NCBI GenBank assembly: GCA_026874595.1
Contig: CM049317.1
Span: 26,996,401-27,060,400 of the forward strand
From: Sipunculus nudus
Lineage: Eukaryota > Annelida > Sipuncula > Golfingiida > Sipunculidae
Length of the DNA stretch: 64,000 nucleotides
Direction: 5' to 3'
Position numbers and translations under genes: made by a program. This document shows positions 25,839 through 37,149 of this stretch, piece by piece. The notes under the pieces are model-generated. The model worked only from the letters and a program-made list of their open reading frames with translations. It did not search any database and was not told the origin of the DNA. How positions within the stretch are numbered: position 1 is the stretch's first letter; the number at the start of each line of letters is the position of its first letter.

Positions 25839-28222
25839 GTATTCGACGTAATAAGCGCCCCTCCCGTAATAAGCGCCCCCCCCCCCCACCAGAATTGGGA
25901 GATCACTTTATAAAACTAAAGGATGAGTCATCCTAACCTCACTTTTCTCCCTAGCCAATATAACACAGGACAACGTAATGCTTTCATTTCTCCCCGCCAA
26001 GCTTAAAAGTTACCACCAGTTTTTATTCAATCTCCGTTAAGCTTTATCATCTAATATAATAATAATATTAGTTAAACATAACAGAATCAGTGGTCAAGTG
26101 TATCATAGATAACTCTGAATGACGGTGTCCGTGAAGGCAGACCCTGCAGGTGGCCATGCTGATCGGGTGACCTGAATTCAGGTACGTATGTGGATGTATT
26201 ATGCAATGAAACATATATTACTTACCGTATTTGCTCGTGTACAGGACGATAAATTATATCTTAAAATATTGGCAAAGAAGGGCGGCCGTCTTATACACTG
26301 GTACAAGTTTTTCAGCGTCCTCAGGGCCGCCAAGGAAAATTTACGGCAATTTGAATTATTACGTCGGCCGAACTTGACGCCGTGAATATCAGTGATCATG
26401 TCCGTATGGTGGTAATATACACTCAATAAAGAACATTACAATGCTTTGTTTTCGTTTGAATTTATCGTTTATACATCAGATTTCCATGTGCACATAGCTA
26501 AATAATTGGTAAGAAAAGGTTTGCCCTTGCCGCATTGACACAGGGATTTTAACTGAATCAATATATGAAAGCCCTTCTGACAGTAGAGCCAGTGAATTTA
26601 CGCGACCGCGGATGGAATTGCGGAATTGACAGACCAAAACGGAATTCCCAATCCTGATAAAATATAAGTTTTAATGTATTTTTTGGCAAAAAATATCTTG
26701 GCAATGCACTTAGAAACATGTACACAGTGATATAATTGTCGATGCCGCTGACAGCGTGCAGGGCTTACCCGTGTACTCAAGATCCCAGTGCCCTTGGTTA
26801 ATCTGTGTGTATACAGCGCTTGCGCAAGGGATGCTGGGAACTTGCCTAACCAAGTGCCATACAGTAGCACGTAATATGCATGTTAAAACAAGGATGAATT
26901 TTTCATATGGTGCCGTATTTACTGCGTAAAATGTTCACGAGTCCAGTGAATGCGGACGCTGTCAGCTGGCTTGCACACTGACATACACGGAGACTCGCTC
27001 ATGGCACTTCATTTACAAGACAACCAGTAGCGCATTATAATTATAAATATGAAGCGGCCTTTCCTCAGGTGACAATGTTTGTCAAGCTTGTATTATTGGA
27101 CTACGTCGAGAAATGAATGTATTATAACGGGTCAACAAAGTTCAAGAAAGGGACCTTGTTTCCGTGGGATATAAATATGACAAATTTCCTAACAATTTTA
27201 AAACAAAACCCCGGATTTTGTATTTGGTATTTGCGCAAGGTGACTGACATAATCGGGGTACCGATGTCCCGTAAATTTTTTTTCATCGTTCAAATAAATA
27301 CTGTTTTACATATATTCATATGAAAATTTTATATATTCTGCTACCTTATTAGGCGTTGACTTTTATAAAAGCGTTCATTTATGACCATCCTTATTTTCCT
27401 CTTCACCTGCAAAGGAAATCTCGAACTGTAGTCATTCAGACAATTCTCTCATGCAACACAAAAAAATCGTCTGCAAATCGGTATCACTTGGATCACACAA
27501 CCATTGTTAAATGATCATTGTTTTTTTTCTGAATTGTCCTGAATGTGCTGTGAAGTCAAACACGTGTACACAAGCCGCAGTGTTGAATTGGAGGATCGTA
27601 ATGCACTTTGGAAGTTGGCAGATGTTGGGGCGGGGGGCGCTTATTAGGGTATGAAAAAAATTTGGAAAAATTTAATTTTGAGAGCGCCCGGGGCGCTTAT
27701 TACGTCGTATACGGTATATATAGAACCAGGTCGTTCCTGTCTATCGCTTTGTACACTTTGGCACACCTGTAACATATTTGTACCACAGTTATACCGCTGT
27801 CTACGTGCTACATTGGGCGGAGCATGATTAATTGTCTAGACGACTACCAGGATCTTCACGCGATAACTAAACTAAATATACACGCGAGTCAAGGGCACGT
27901 TCATATACACTAATCAACATATGACTCCACTGTAAACACGGGTTGTGCTAACTTACGAACAGAGGCCTTCGTGCAACCCCTGTATAAATATTACAGATAA
28001 ATTCAGGTCAAGAAAACGCACTAAAAATTAACACTGACAGACTTCAAAGTTGCTTCCAAATGCACAAACACATAGAATTAAATGTTCATTTTCAAATATT
28101 TTTTCCAAACAAGAGGACAGCATGAAGCAATTAAACTTTATATAACAGTTTAAGTTTTGACGCAAAAGTTTCCTGAAGTGGAAATATGATAAAATCAGTA
28201 TGATAGATCCAAACTAAAAATG

Positions 28223-28274
<52 letters not shown>

Positions 28275-28640
28275 GTTATTGTTACAACCGATTTGTCAAC
28301 CCATGAATTATGTGGTCTCAGGAAAATAGTTACATTACATATGTTACGCAAAAGCAAGTGTTGATGAACAGTTTTAGCACAGAAACATTTATATTCCATT
28401 TTTTTTATGGTTAAAATAAGTTGAAATAGGAAAATGTCGTTATTTGGGTAGTTTTGGGTATATGCGAGATGATATACACAATAACATCTTGACATCTAGC
28501 GTTATTTAGAATTTTATACTTCACTGAATAGAATGTTCAAAATCTTGTAAATAGGTAAGGTTTATAACTTACCATGAATTGATGTGGCGTCTCACGCCAT
28601 AGGCTACAATCACTGCCAGCAGCGCGGCACGGAGGTACAT
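15017..28640 (-). CDS. paraoxonase/arylesterase family protein PON-A (complete, nine exons)
   Basis: Joined exons (minus strand): 28573-28640, 24417-24487, 21695-21750, 20747-20927, 19128-19251, 17751-17951, 17279-17360, 16607-16744, 15017-15187. They give 1,092 nt, 363 aa (human PON1 has 355). All introns are GT-AG and the phases fit throughout. Paraoxonases are calcium-dependent six-bladed beta-propeller lactonases/esterases. Visible signature residues: calcium ligands E51/D52 (GSEDMQ), N169/D170 (VNDV), N225 (GANGIN), D270/N271 (GIDNIDVDP). Catalytic-site histidines are H115 (HPHGLS) and H135 (VVNHLA). C40 and C357 match the family disulfide, and C285 (GCHP) the conserved free cysteine. 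The N-terminus, MYLRAALLAVIVAYGVRRH, is a hydrophobic leader like the uncleaved signal anchor of vertebrate PONs. Secretion or membrane attachment is inferred. The native substrate is unknown. Intron 8 carries a decayed array of the exon 8 donor junction. Confidence 0.93.
15475..16606 (-). repeat. degenerate 43-bp-type minisatellite in PON-A intron 8, derived from the exon 8 donor junction
   Basis: Starting immediately at the exon 8/intron 8 boundary, variants of the plus-strand words CATGGAGATACTGACCTGTG and GGCAGTGTGATGTACAGGAT recur to about 15,475. Spacing is irregular and degeneration increases away from the exon. On the transcribed strand each unit resembles the end of exon 8 plus the first 14 nt of intron 8. 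It is the eroded counterpart of the array in PON-B at 52.07-54.78 kb. Confidence 0.85.
16607..16744 (-). CDS. PON-A exon 8
   Basis: Begins TIPLQTGIDNIDVDPVTGYL with calcium ligands D270/N271, then YLGCHPVIWRLINY and the terminal IYDPVHHYAPSQ. The last 30 nt (DPVHHYAPSQ) and the intron start GTCAGTATCTCCATG are the template of the minisatellite that follows. Phase 0 on both sides. Confidence 0.93.
16745..17278 (-). other. PON-A intron 7
   Basis: Intron between exons 7 and 8; AT-rich, nothing else recognised. Confidence 0.85.
17279..17360 (-). CDS. PON-A exon 7
   Basis: Encodes (R)FVYVAYPFLKKMEVNKWNKD then YSLTLLE, matching the KYVYIAELLAHKIHVYEK segment of vertebrate PON. Acceptor ATTGCAG, donor GAG|GTAAGG; starts in phase 2, ends in phase 0. 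Confidence 0.9.
17751..17951 (-). CDS. PON-A exon 6
   Basis: Encodes VNDVVVVGEDQFFYTNFHYY, later GMAWGSVVYFDGRNSKIV and GKFGANGINVSPDR. It carries calcium ligands N169, D170 and N225. Acceptor TTTTCAG, donor CG|GTACGT. Confidence 0.93.
17952..19127 (-). other. PON-A intron 5
   Basis: Still alignable in patches with PON-B intron 5 (57.6-58.77 kb), e.g. the TACAGACTGAC words near its 5' end. No other element recognised. Confidence 0.8.
19128..19251 (-). CDS. PON-A exon 5
   Basis: Encodes (G)YVYLYVVNHLAGYDNIEKFR then YDEKSEALEYIKSFHDENMR. H135 in VVNH corresponds to the second active-site histidine of PON1 (H134). Acceptor TTCTAG, donor CT|GTGAGT. Confidence 0.93.
19725..19746 (+). repeat. short (TA)n microsatellite
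   Basis: TA run inside PON-A intron 4. Confidence 0.85.
20747..20927 (-). CDS. PON-A exon 4
   Basis: Encodes GFPKWPMDLDAPDFKHRKGQ, IFLLDVTSQNRVPLSLPISG and GFDSTKLHPHGLSIWQDQRS. H115 (HPHGLS) aligns with catalytic H115 of human PON1. Donor CAG|GTGATG, acceptor GTTTCAG. Confidence 0.93.
21695..21750 (-). CDS. PON-A exon 3
   Basis: 56 nt encoding (D)YGSEDMQALPNGKVFITS. E51 and D52 correspond to the calcium ligands E53/D54 of PON1. Starts in phase 1, ends in phase 0; donor TCT|GTAAGT. Confidence 0.93.
21751..24416 (-). other. PON-A intron 2
   Basis: Contains a 20-bp tandem duplication of ACTCGTGAGATATATTATCT at about 22,726-22,765 and a C-tract followed by ACACAC at 23,690-23,715. The segment near 24.05-24.35 kb matches PON-B around 62.0-62.2 kb. 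No gene seen. Confidence 0.8.
24417..24487 (-). CDS. PON-A exon 2
   Basis: 71 nt encoding (W)IAADHYRQVYNHQPGACELV then EGI. C40 aligns with C42 of PON1 (disulfide with the C-terminal cysteine). Acceptor TTTTAG, donor ATCG|GTAAGT. Confidence 0.92.
25797..25836 (+). repeat. (TA)n microsatellite
   Basis: TA tract adjoining the left terminal repeat of the element at 25,835-27,717, perhaps the TA-rich target. Confidence 0.9.
25835..27717. mobile_element. non-autonomous DNA transposon with GTAATAAGCGCCCC terminal inverted repeats
   Basis: The left end reads ACCGTATTCGACGTAATAAG then CGCCCC, with a second GTAATAAGCGCCCCCC copy just inside. The right end is the reverse complement: ...GGGGCGCTTATTACGTCGTA then TACGGTATA, again with an inner GGGGGGCGCTTATTAGGG copy. 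Length is about 1.88 kb, inside PON-A intron 1. No transposase frame is apparent. It also contains TACCGTATTTGCTCGTGTAC (about 26,223), which looks like the end of another element family, so insertions may be nested. Confidence 0.72.
28225..28271 (+). repeat. (TA)n microsatellite
   Basis: TA run in PON-A intron 1. Confidence 0.95.
28573..28640 (-). CDS. PON-A exon 1 (start)
   Basis: ATG at 28638-28640, then YLRAALLAVIVAYGVRRHIN. The hydrophobic stretch after an Arg resembles the retained leader of PON1. Donor TCATG|GTAAGT in phase 2 joins exon 2 through a Trp codon. The same exon is present on the plus strand at 33,737-33,804. An untranslated first exon further upstream is possible. Confidence 0.88.
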
Positions 28641-28769
28641 ACTATGCGTGGCTCTAAACAACAAGTGATGCACTGACACTAACTGCAGGCAGGGAAACAA
28701 GTATCAGGTATCACCAGCTTCCCGGGCTGTAGAGAGATATCCGATGTTTGCAGCCAAAGCCCCAAACTG

Positions 28770-28779
28770 GCGCATGCGC
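28770..28779 (-). promoter_or_regulatory. candidate NRF-1-type palindrome upstream of PON-A
   Basis: The sequence GCGCATGCGC, in context TGGCGCATGCGCACA, lies about 130 bp upstream of the PON-A ATG. It matches the animal NRF-1/EWG consensus. In such AT-rich DNA it stands out. Function is inferred; the transcription start is not known. Confidence 0.4.
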
Positions 28780-28799
28780 ACAGGGCCAAAAGGCATGAA

Positions 28800-31265
28800 G
28801 CACAGTCCGGCCTACCTGCCAGCCATATAATCATCCCAGTTTACCTACCGTAATGTCTACATCAGTTCGTATCCTTCATTAGTTCGCACACTATAAATTT
28901 CCTGAAACATATTTTTCTGTAATACATATATGAATTCGTACACCAACTTACTGTGCCGATATAAGCTACTGCCGGTGACCACCGGCAGTCCGTCACGGTA
29001 TGAACCATAATTGTTGCTATGATTAAAACGGCTTTGCATGCGGAGATGAATCAAATGTCGATGCTGTTCACTTGATAACAACACAGCTTTATGTGCCAGT
29101 GCGTGGCAGTAACATGATAATCGGAACAATGTTATCAGATTTGTGACTTCATGTATGTAAATAGATAAAACTGTCACTTACTGATACCGATGGGCCTTCT
29201 TTGCTTCAGACTTGTTACAACATGAATGTGATTTGAACAATAGAACTCGAGGTAAAAGATGTTGTTTAAATCGATTATATTTTGTTTACTTAATAATAGA
29301 ATAAGAAGGATTTGTAAGTGGGACAAAAATCACATTAGCTGATGAATATATAATAGTAATCCACTTGGAATAAACCTCGCACGGACCACTGATCAGAGGC
29401 ATGAACTGGTGCTACAAGTCATCAAAGATTAAATGGAGATCGCTAGAGTGCTTTCAACCGCAGCTACAAAGGATATACCACTGTCTTCAAGAGTATTTAT
29501 TTGATTAAATAAATGTCCGTGAAATAATTTATTTTCCCCGCTGTATGAACCTTATTCCCCCGTCCCAGTTTAAAAATATGATAAACATATATTTTTCATT
29601 TATTTCTTACCACTGAAAATACCAAACGGGTAAAATTAACATTAAATTTATTGAACTATATAATTAAATCTGGTGAGATTACATATTCACGGCTGTAATA
29701 AGTTCACTTGCTGCCAGGTGGCACCCCGAATAATTTTCATTTAAGCCCTTTTTAAAGACCATTTTTAGGGCGTATTCTGAAATCCATACAAATAATGTTC
29801 GTAAATGAATTAAATGTTGCCATGAATTATTACAAAACAATAGCCCCTTTTTCTTACCGCTAATGATGCTACGCACCGATGGACGCCGTGGGAGACCCCT
29901 GGCTAATGATGTTTTCCTTTCATGTCTAAACTGTGAAACCCTTCGGTGCTTGTTTGTTTACCAATAATTTATTTGAAGTGTAATAATAAGGTGATCAGTG
30001 ACTCCTGTCAATTTTGTTTGCACCATAGCCGTGATCAAATAAATTTGTTAACATACTTATGAGGTACATATTTAACAGTTTGGGGTAATAAATTACTGAA
30101 GTTCCATTGCCGGTAGCTGAATTTTTGACGATCTTTATGATCTTTTGTGCACGTCTGTGCGTTACAAATGTTTATTTTGTTCCGGCCGTCAGTACAGGCC
30201 GTCCCGGTAGGGACACAGGTTTATAAAATGCCAGTTACGGGATATAATGGATATATTTTTCGTCACCAGCAGCGCTCACATATATTCCAGAACAAGTGTT
30301 AAATAATAATTAACATGAGGGTTGCCATACATCTTCTTTTATCGCCCACCGCCGATTCTCAGGTGTCAGACGATCGTCTCTCCTGCAATATTCTAATTTT
30401 TCATATTTTACATATAATAATTAACACACTGAGAAAAATAATTATTTTTTCCTGTACGAATTCAGGTAGACATTACGGGTATATGATTTCATCACTCTCT
30501 CAGTTACGTGTACTCTGCAATGCACCAGAATAACTTTAATTATCCCAATTTCGGCTACACTTAAACCATTGAAACAAAAGGATCAGGCCTTTTCACTGCA
30601 AGTGAGCATATTTGGTTCTATCAGAGAGGATACTTGTGAATGAAAGATAAAATATAGGAAATGATAAATAGCAAAGATCTAAGTACAGCTGTCTTACATA
30701 CAAGTGTAGATTATACAAATCGAAAATATATTCATCTTTAGTGGAAAAAAAGTCTATGGTTTATAAAAGACATTAGCCTATAACTTGCATGAAAATACAC
30801 TAAATGGTGCAGTGCCTCCTAAAAAATTAAAACTACCTAATATACAAGAATACTCTACTGTTAGTTCAGTAGACCTCCTCTCTTAAACACAATTTAATAG
30901 TGCCACAGATTTAAAGTTGTATATGTATATCACGATCTTACGGATATCGAACAAATTTGCAAAAAAAAATTTGCTGCTCAGCTTATGCGTGTATATATGA
31001 GTGTCAGCAGTGATGATTGATGTAGAAAAAAAACTGACATAATAGGATACCCTGTTCTTTGTGACCAGCTGACACTGAGGCTAACAGTTTGTCTACTTAC
31101 CAAAATGTGTTCCCTTCTTATCTTCTTCATAAATTGTATGGCTTGAAAAAAGAATATAAAAAAACCTGCTCCCAAGTCTAAACTGTTGTGCCATTATGTT
31201 GTGTAAGATTTTTTCAGTCGTGGGTAAAAAATATGTAACATATGATTAGAATATAAATGAATTTA
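28800..31265. other. intergenic DNA upstream of PON-A, no gene recognised
   Basis: No open frame with family resemblance. A short GC-rich patch with CCGGCCGTCAGTACAGGCCG lies at about 30,182. Otherwise AT-rich. Confidence 0.55.
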
Positions 31266-31270
31266 TTTAC

Positions 31271-31660
31271 ATGTACATGTTTATAACATGTGAGAGCCCG
31301 TCAAAATAAACCAAACACATTCAACTAGGACATCTGGCGGCAAATCAGACGAATCAGAGTTTAGCAAAGGGCGTTTTGCATTTGGTGACCTTTCAGCATC
31401 AGCACATGTGCAAATTAACCATCTTAAGATACCCATTGTTTCCGTTTGTCAGCATTGCTTTGATGAACAAGCTCATTCATCCGTCATAGAGGCATAAAAA
31501 TAATTTACTAAACAGGAATTTCTTAGTGTTCATCTATATGTACACAGAGATAGCCAGAAATCACCAAAATGTATATGAAAAATGATATAAATGCTAACAA
31601 CTTAATGAGACCAATATCATTTCCATATACCTTTTGTTACGATCTAGCATAACAACTGGT
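31271..31660 (+). repeat. duplicated PON intron-8/flank segment (shared with 37.15-37.56 kb)
   Basis: Words such as GTTTATAACATGTGAGAGCC, then CAAAATAAACCAAACACATT, then GGACATCTGGCGG and AATGCTAACAACTTAATG recur in order at 37.15-37.48 kb. The segment lies 400-780 bp upstream of the exon 9 pseudogene at 32,054. Confidence 0.7.
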
Positions 31661-32053
31661 ATTATTCTTTCATTTGATTGATAAGTTTACGGCCGTAGTT
31701 CACCCTCCCCTCTGGCCAATGGAGTGGACGGAGTAGCGTGAATGGTTACGCGTAAATAAGAAAGGAAACTAGAATATACATTCTAAGGAATGCAAGCCTC
31801 GGAGATGCTTCTAAAACCGTATTTGCATTCATTATCCGTCCCATATTTCTAGGTTCAATCGGGCAAAGTGACTGTACATGTGTAAATATCCTTTGTTGAC
31901 GTTCCTGAATCCGGATCATGTGACGATAGCACGTGATCATTAGAGACTATCAAACACACACTCCGCGCCGTTCTACTAGAGACAGATACCGACTTAATGA
32001 TATCTTGTATTTCATATAAATGAACAAATTTTCTCTGCATGCCTTGTTTATAG

Positions 32054-32223
32054 ATACTTAGGCTCCGTATGGGGAGGGTAAACTGGAAGATATGAAGGAA
32101 CTCTCCGCAAATGACGGTTCTCTCATCTCGGGGAGCACTGTTAGAATCTATGTGAATAAACAGATGCTGATAGGCACGGTATACCACAAGGTTTAACGGT
32201 GTATTGTGGAATATAAAATTTAA
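32054..32223 (+). pseudogene. PON exon 9 pseudogene
   Basis: After TTTATAG the sequence matches PON exon 9 (ILRLRM..., later TVRIYVNKQMLIGTVYHK). It has a 1-nt deletion early on (ATGGGGAGGGTAAACTGG instead of the 19-nt form), which shifts the frame. It also has a premature TAA at 32,194-32,196 where the family has a Leu codon. Length is 170 nt against 171 nt in PON-A and PON-B. No exon 8 is visible upstream on this strand. The upstream flank resembles that of the copy at 5484. Confidence 0.88.
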
Positions 32224-33736
32224 GACAGCTGATCACAAGAACGCTCGAAAAAAATATATTTTAGTGGCAATATGATTAATTGGTTAGTTTCACTCATATA
32301 TTGTTTATACCTGCAATACCTGCTGAGCACAGCAGTTAAAAATTAAGTGCATACTCTTTGCCCATAGATTTCAACCTCAGTGAATCCATATCGAGTATCC
32401 GACCGGTGCGACTGTGGCCAACTTGAATAATGTAAAATTTTTCAAGATGGCGTGATAAATCAGCGCTGAATCCTATTTAACCTTTATATGTTTTGACAAA
32501 GCACAGAAATGCTTTAATTCATTAATTCGTATGATTCAATTTTTGGCATTTTTAACAAAACAAAGAGAGTAATTCCTTAGTGTAACCTGGTTGCTGGTCC
32601 TAAGTCAGACCCTGTTGACACAACAACAAATACCAACGGTCCTGACCATGGACGACTTTCCATGCAGAAACATAAATATTTAAAAAATACACTTACACAA
32701 TACCATTCCTGTCATACTAGCGTCAATTATGGATGAAAGCTTACACGAAGTCTTCAGGTCTGAAAGGTTGACAGACAAATATACCCGACTCTTGCTGTAA
32801 CAGACGGATCACTTCCCCGGATGTATCTGATTTAAGTAACATAAAGGCGATGCTTGATTATTTTACCCAACTGTGGCACAGTGGCAAACGAACCGTCCGT
32901 TCAATGCGCATATTCGTGGGAAAATGTGAAGTTCTGCTATTTTGGTTGAGCAAGTTTTATTCCTCATTTTAAATTTCTAACAACTCGCGCACACAACGGT
33001 ACAAGTCATTTGGTTTCTCTGAATAATTCCAGGTGTTATTGCTTAATCTTGTTATTAGTTATCCCAATTCTTAAAGAAACGTCTATTTACATGGTATTGG
33101 CCTAATATAGGATCATTATAGTGTAAGCATATATAGCATTAACAATATCGGTTACAAGTAGCAACAGCATCCTTTTGTAAGGTTCAAGTCTGAGTAAAGC
33201 TTTACAGTAGTCTTTATGTGCCTGTTTTAAGAAAATTCAAAACGAGGATCTGCCGTTCGCGTTGATCATTTTTTCCCAAGTAATTCAACAGTTATAATAC
33301 TAATCATTATTGAGGCGGATGTTTGGATTTTTCCCACAAAGTTCGCGAATTGAATTTATTATTTCTCGCTTGGTAAATAAATATATTAATAATAATTGAA
33401 AAATGAACCGGTTTCTCATACCACATTTCTTTGGTACAAGAAGGGGGAATATTTTGTTGTTGTGGCCTTAAGGCCGAAAATTACATTTCTTTCTGTGTAT
33501 ATTGGGCAGACACTTTCACGAGCCAGAAATAAAAAAAAAAGGTGTACAAATAATCATGAACGTACTTCTCTTAGAAGTGAGAAAGAAAAATATCATTTTC
33601 AAAAGCTGTTTATTGAAGCATTGCAGCACTTGATATTTGTGGTGCATACATACCGAGTACCTTGCGAACCATGACTCCTGCTTTACCGGCAGTTTAGAGA
33701 GACGTGTCTCAGTTGTTATTCAGCTCCGCACAAAAT

Positions 33737-33804
33737 ATGTTCCTGCGTGTTGCACTGCTGGCCGTGATTGTAGCTTATGCCGTGAGACGCCACATCAATT
33801 CATC
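33737..33804 (+). pseudogene. PON copy exon 1
   Basis: Encodes MFLRVALLAVIVAYAVRRHI then NS, with donor TCATC|GTAAAT. It aligns with PON-A exon 1 at the same length (68 nt). Confidence 0.85.
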
Positions 33805-34157
33805 GTAAATTATATATCTTACCTGTTTATTATAATTTAACCAAGTATGTAATAAAATATAAAATTCTTAATATTTCAAGATGTTGTATAACATCAGGCA
33901 AATATGCACAAATATCACCTGACATTTTTACTTTTACAATTTGAAATAACACACAGAGTTTTTATAAATATCATCAAAGAATGTTTGTGCAAGTCTGATT
34001 AATTCGGATCTACTGAATGTTTTTTTTTTCTTTCATTTCAACTTAGAGGGCCATTTGCATCAAAGACTTTAAATGATATTATGAGTCTAATAGTTTTATG
34101 CCCTCCCCTTCTTGTGAATAACACGGAAATATGAATGTTGGATTTGATGTCGTCCGG

Positions 34158-34272
<115 letters not shown>

Positions 34273-34502
34273 TTGGGAAGATAAATGGGGGATTGTATTG
34301 GTTTATGAGCCCCTTTAGTGAATGCCAATGATAATTTTTATTCCATTTCCTTGACCTGAACATATCTGATACCCCTCTGCACTGGTTGCACGACGACCTT
34401 TCTGGATTAATAACTATGGTACGCAGATATCGCTAGAGCTGTCTTATATTTGAGTATATGTGCTTAGGGGGACATACCTAAGCAACAGACCGTGGTAACC
34501 TG

Positions 34503-34504
<2 letters not shown>

Positions 34505-34546
<42 letters not shown>

Positions 34547-34570
34547 GCATCAGTGCATTGGAAACAGCCT

Positions 34571-34626
<56 letters not shown>
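34505..34626 (+). repeat. two adjacent (TA)n tracts
   Basis: TA tracts at 34,505-34,546 and 34,573-34,626 separated by a short unique spacer. Confidence 0.95.
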
Positions 34627-34630
<4 letters not shown>

Positions 34631-35440
34631 TAATGGACAGAATGCGAACAAATAACTGGCAACGTTAAGTTATAATTACCAGTTGAGAGCTTTTTAGTGA
34701 GTGCTGTTATTAAACTGAAGTTGAATGTTTGTAAATCCACCAAGCCATAGCGCACAAACTGTCTTCAAGAAACAACATTGGCGATACGCATATGTGTTAT
34801 AGTCACTATATGTTATATATTTCTACTTCCTAAGCTACAGAAATTAAGCTATCTATTTATAATCTAATACTTGTCCAATTAATATGAAAAGTAGACACAG
34901 ATACTTTTCTTAAACAAGATGTCTGATGCACATTTAAAAGCATCGTAAATAGATCGTAAGTTGATAATTTTGTAATTGATACAATCTTTATACTCTCTGA
35001 AATAGTTTCTATTCGACCCAGTTATTTTACGGAGAAACATGCCAATTTTTACACAATTTCCTGGGCCCTTTTTTCCCTTCTACGAAAAGTAATTGCTCCC
35101 ACCATTAAGTACGGCATCAAGGAAGGACTGCCATCGTAATTCAAACACACTTGTGGAATCTCAATAATTCCCTTCTTCTGGTAGTTCAAAAGCGGGCTTA
35201 CCACTTGCTTTGGGCATGAATGTTAAAATGTTCTAAGTCTCCAGAGGCAAGGGTACAGAACTACTTTATGTATATGTAAAATCATGAAAAAGCCCTGTTG
35301 ACACTCTTAAGACAATATTGTTTTTGCTCACTCACTGATAACAATTACCAAAATAATAAAAGAGACATGTATACATAAATAAATAACCGGTTCTTAGAAT
35401 TAGGCTCACGTTTGATAAAACTCCAGTGGTGTATTTTCAG

Positions 35441-35496
35441 AGTATGGATCTGAAGACATGCAAGCCCTTCCAAACGGAAAAGTTTTCATTACATCT
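35441..35496 (+). pseudogene. PON copy exon 3
   Basis: Encodes (E)YGSEDMQALPNGKVFITS after a TTTTCAG acceptor, with a GTACGT donor. Calcium ligands E and D are preserved. Confidence 0.88.
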
Positions 35497-36035
35497 GTAC
35501 GTTTGTTTTCTGTGGATTTTTTTTTTAATTTGAATACACTCCTTGCTACAGTCTGTAATAGGGGTAACAAATTCACGCAATTATGGTTTATGCTAAGTAT
35601 GTTTTTACTTGTGTCTGTGTGTCTTTGGTATGGATACTTTTCCAGGGATTAAATGATGGTGATTTGGTCATTTGGTTAATCTAGAAAACTGGCAGCGTGG
35701 CATATGCAAATGCAGTATTTCTGCAATAAACAATGATGTGCATATAGGGTATTCTATTCATCAGGCATTGTTGAATAAAACATTTTCGTAACAGAGTATT
35801 GGACTTCATGAGGGTATGTTATGCACCACAGGCAGATGTAATTCATAAATTCATGTACAGGTCTTTGAAGCAGCCTAATTTGAATGAACTCTTTAAAAAA
35901 CATTTGTATAATCCAATACAACAAAGTCTTTACCGGGGTTAATAGCAAAGTATATCTCGTAGCTACCAAGGGGGATGTTGATCTCTACTGCTGTCGATTG
36001 CATTTAAAACGCTCACCTTTGGTATATTTTTGTAG

Positions 36036-36216
36036 GGGTTTCCAAAATGGCTGATGGATATAGATGCTCCAGATTTTAAACACCGGAAAGGTCAAATATT
36101 TTTACTTGACGTGACGTCAGAAAACAGATCACCACTATCTTTGCAAATTACAGGCGGCTTTGACTCGACCAAGTTGCATCCACATGGCCTCAGCATCTGG
36201 CAAGATCAGCGCTCAG
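36036..36216 (+). pseudogene. PON copy exon 4
   Basis: Encodes GFPKWLMDIDAPDFKHRKGQ, IFLLDVTSENRSPLSLQITG and GFDSTKLHPHGLSIWQDQRS. Acceptor TTTGTAG, donor CAG|GTAATG. Exactly 181 nt, as in PON-A; catalytic-type histidine retained. Confidence 0.9.
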
Positions 36217-36439
36217 GTAATGGCAAAGGCTCCAGGTCAAGGGGTCAAATAAATGTCATAGGTATCAAAAGCCCTCGTAAAGATATTCTCCTGCTAGGTT
36301 GAGTTAACCCTTTACTTTCATATTTTACTCACGTACTGAGGAACTTTAACCCATGTTTTTAATCCCCGTCTTGTCAAGGTTTTTTCGCGTTTTGATTCCG
36401 TCGAGAGGGTATTCAATCATTCCCGTTCTTGTGTGCAGG

Positions 36440-36690
36440 CGTCTTTGTCCTGTGTGTGTGAGAGTGTGTGTGTATGTGTTCACAACATAACTCTCGCAGT
36501 CATGATTGGAATCCCATGAAATTTTCAGGGCATTTTGAGAATGGGCCAAGAAAGAATTGGGTTGATTTTGGTGTGGATCCGGCACATGATCCGGGTTATG
36601 GAAGGACTTCCATGAAAATTCACAAATGTAAAGTCAAACTATGCACGAATGAAGCTTGGAATATGGGCCTAATAACTGTATAACATACGG
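36440..36690. repeat. possible dispersed repeat remnant
   Basis: A TG/AG-rich stretch is followed by TCATGATTGGAATCCCATGA and AAATTTTCAGGGCATTTTGA. Phrases of this type recur in mollusc interspersed repeats. Low certainty. Confidence 0.25.
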
Positions 36691-37149
36691 GGTTGGGGAA
36701 CTTCAAAAGAAGCGAGGAGTATGATTTACATAAGAGAATTAAAACACTTTCTGGTGAGCAGTATATTAATTTTCTTACCTCATAACTTGAAATATAGAAA
36801 AAGACAGTAGGGGTTACCGGGTTTAGGCAACACCAAAAGTAAATTATTTTTCCTAAGACACTGAAAAAAAGGAATACAGCTATTCTTTTTTATTTACTTT
36901 TATCCTTTATTTAATAATTTATTAACAGATCGAGAAAAAAATATGTGGAATTGCGGGGTCTTGCCGGAAAAATTACAAAATTCAATAAAAATTAGCAAAG
37001 TTACCGAGGACTGTTGCTCACGTGAAAAATTAAAGGGGACTATTCCGAAGTCTGATGTTTATATTTGCGAGGATAATCCAATGAACCTTTATAAAAAAAA
37101 AGGGCCAGAAAATGCCAGTCCCATCACACACAGGCTATTTCTTTTGTTT

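Noticed and set aside
33396-33700. Frame with VYIGQT resembling a GIY-YIG start
   Set aside because: Only a six-residue resemblance, no flanking zinc-binding or RYNNH motif; it lies just upstream of the PON exon 1 copy and is not convincing as a Penelope remnant.
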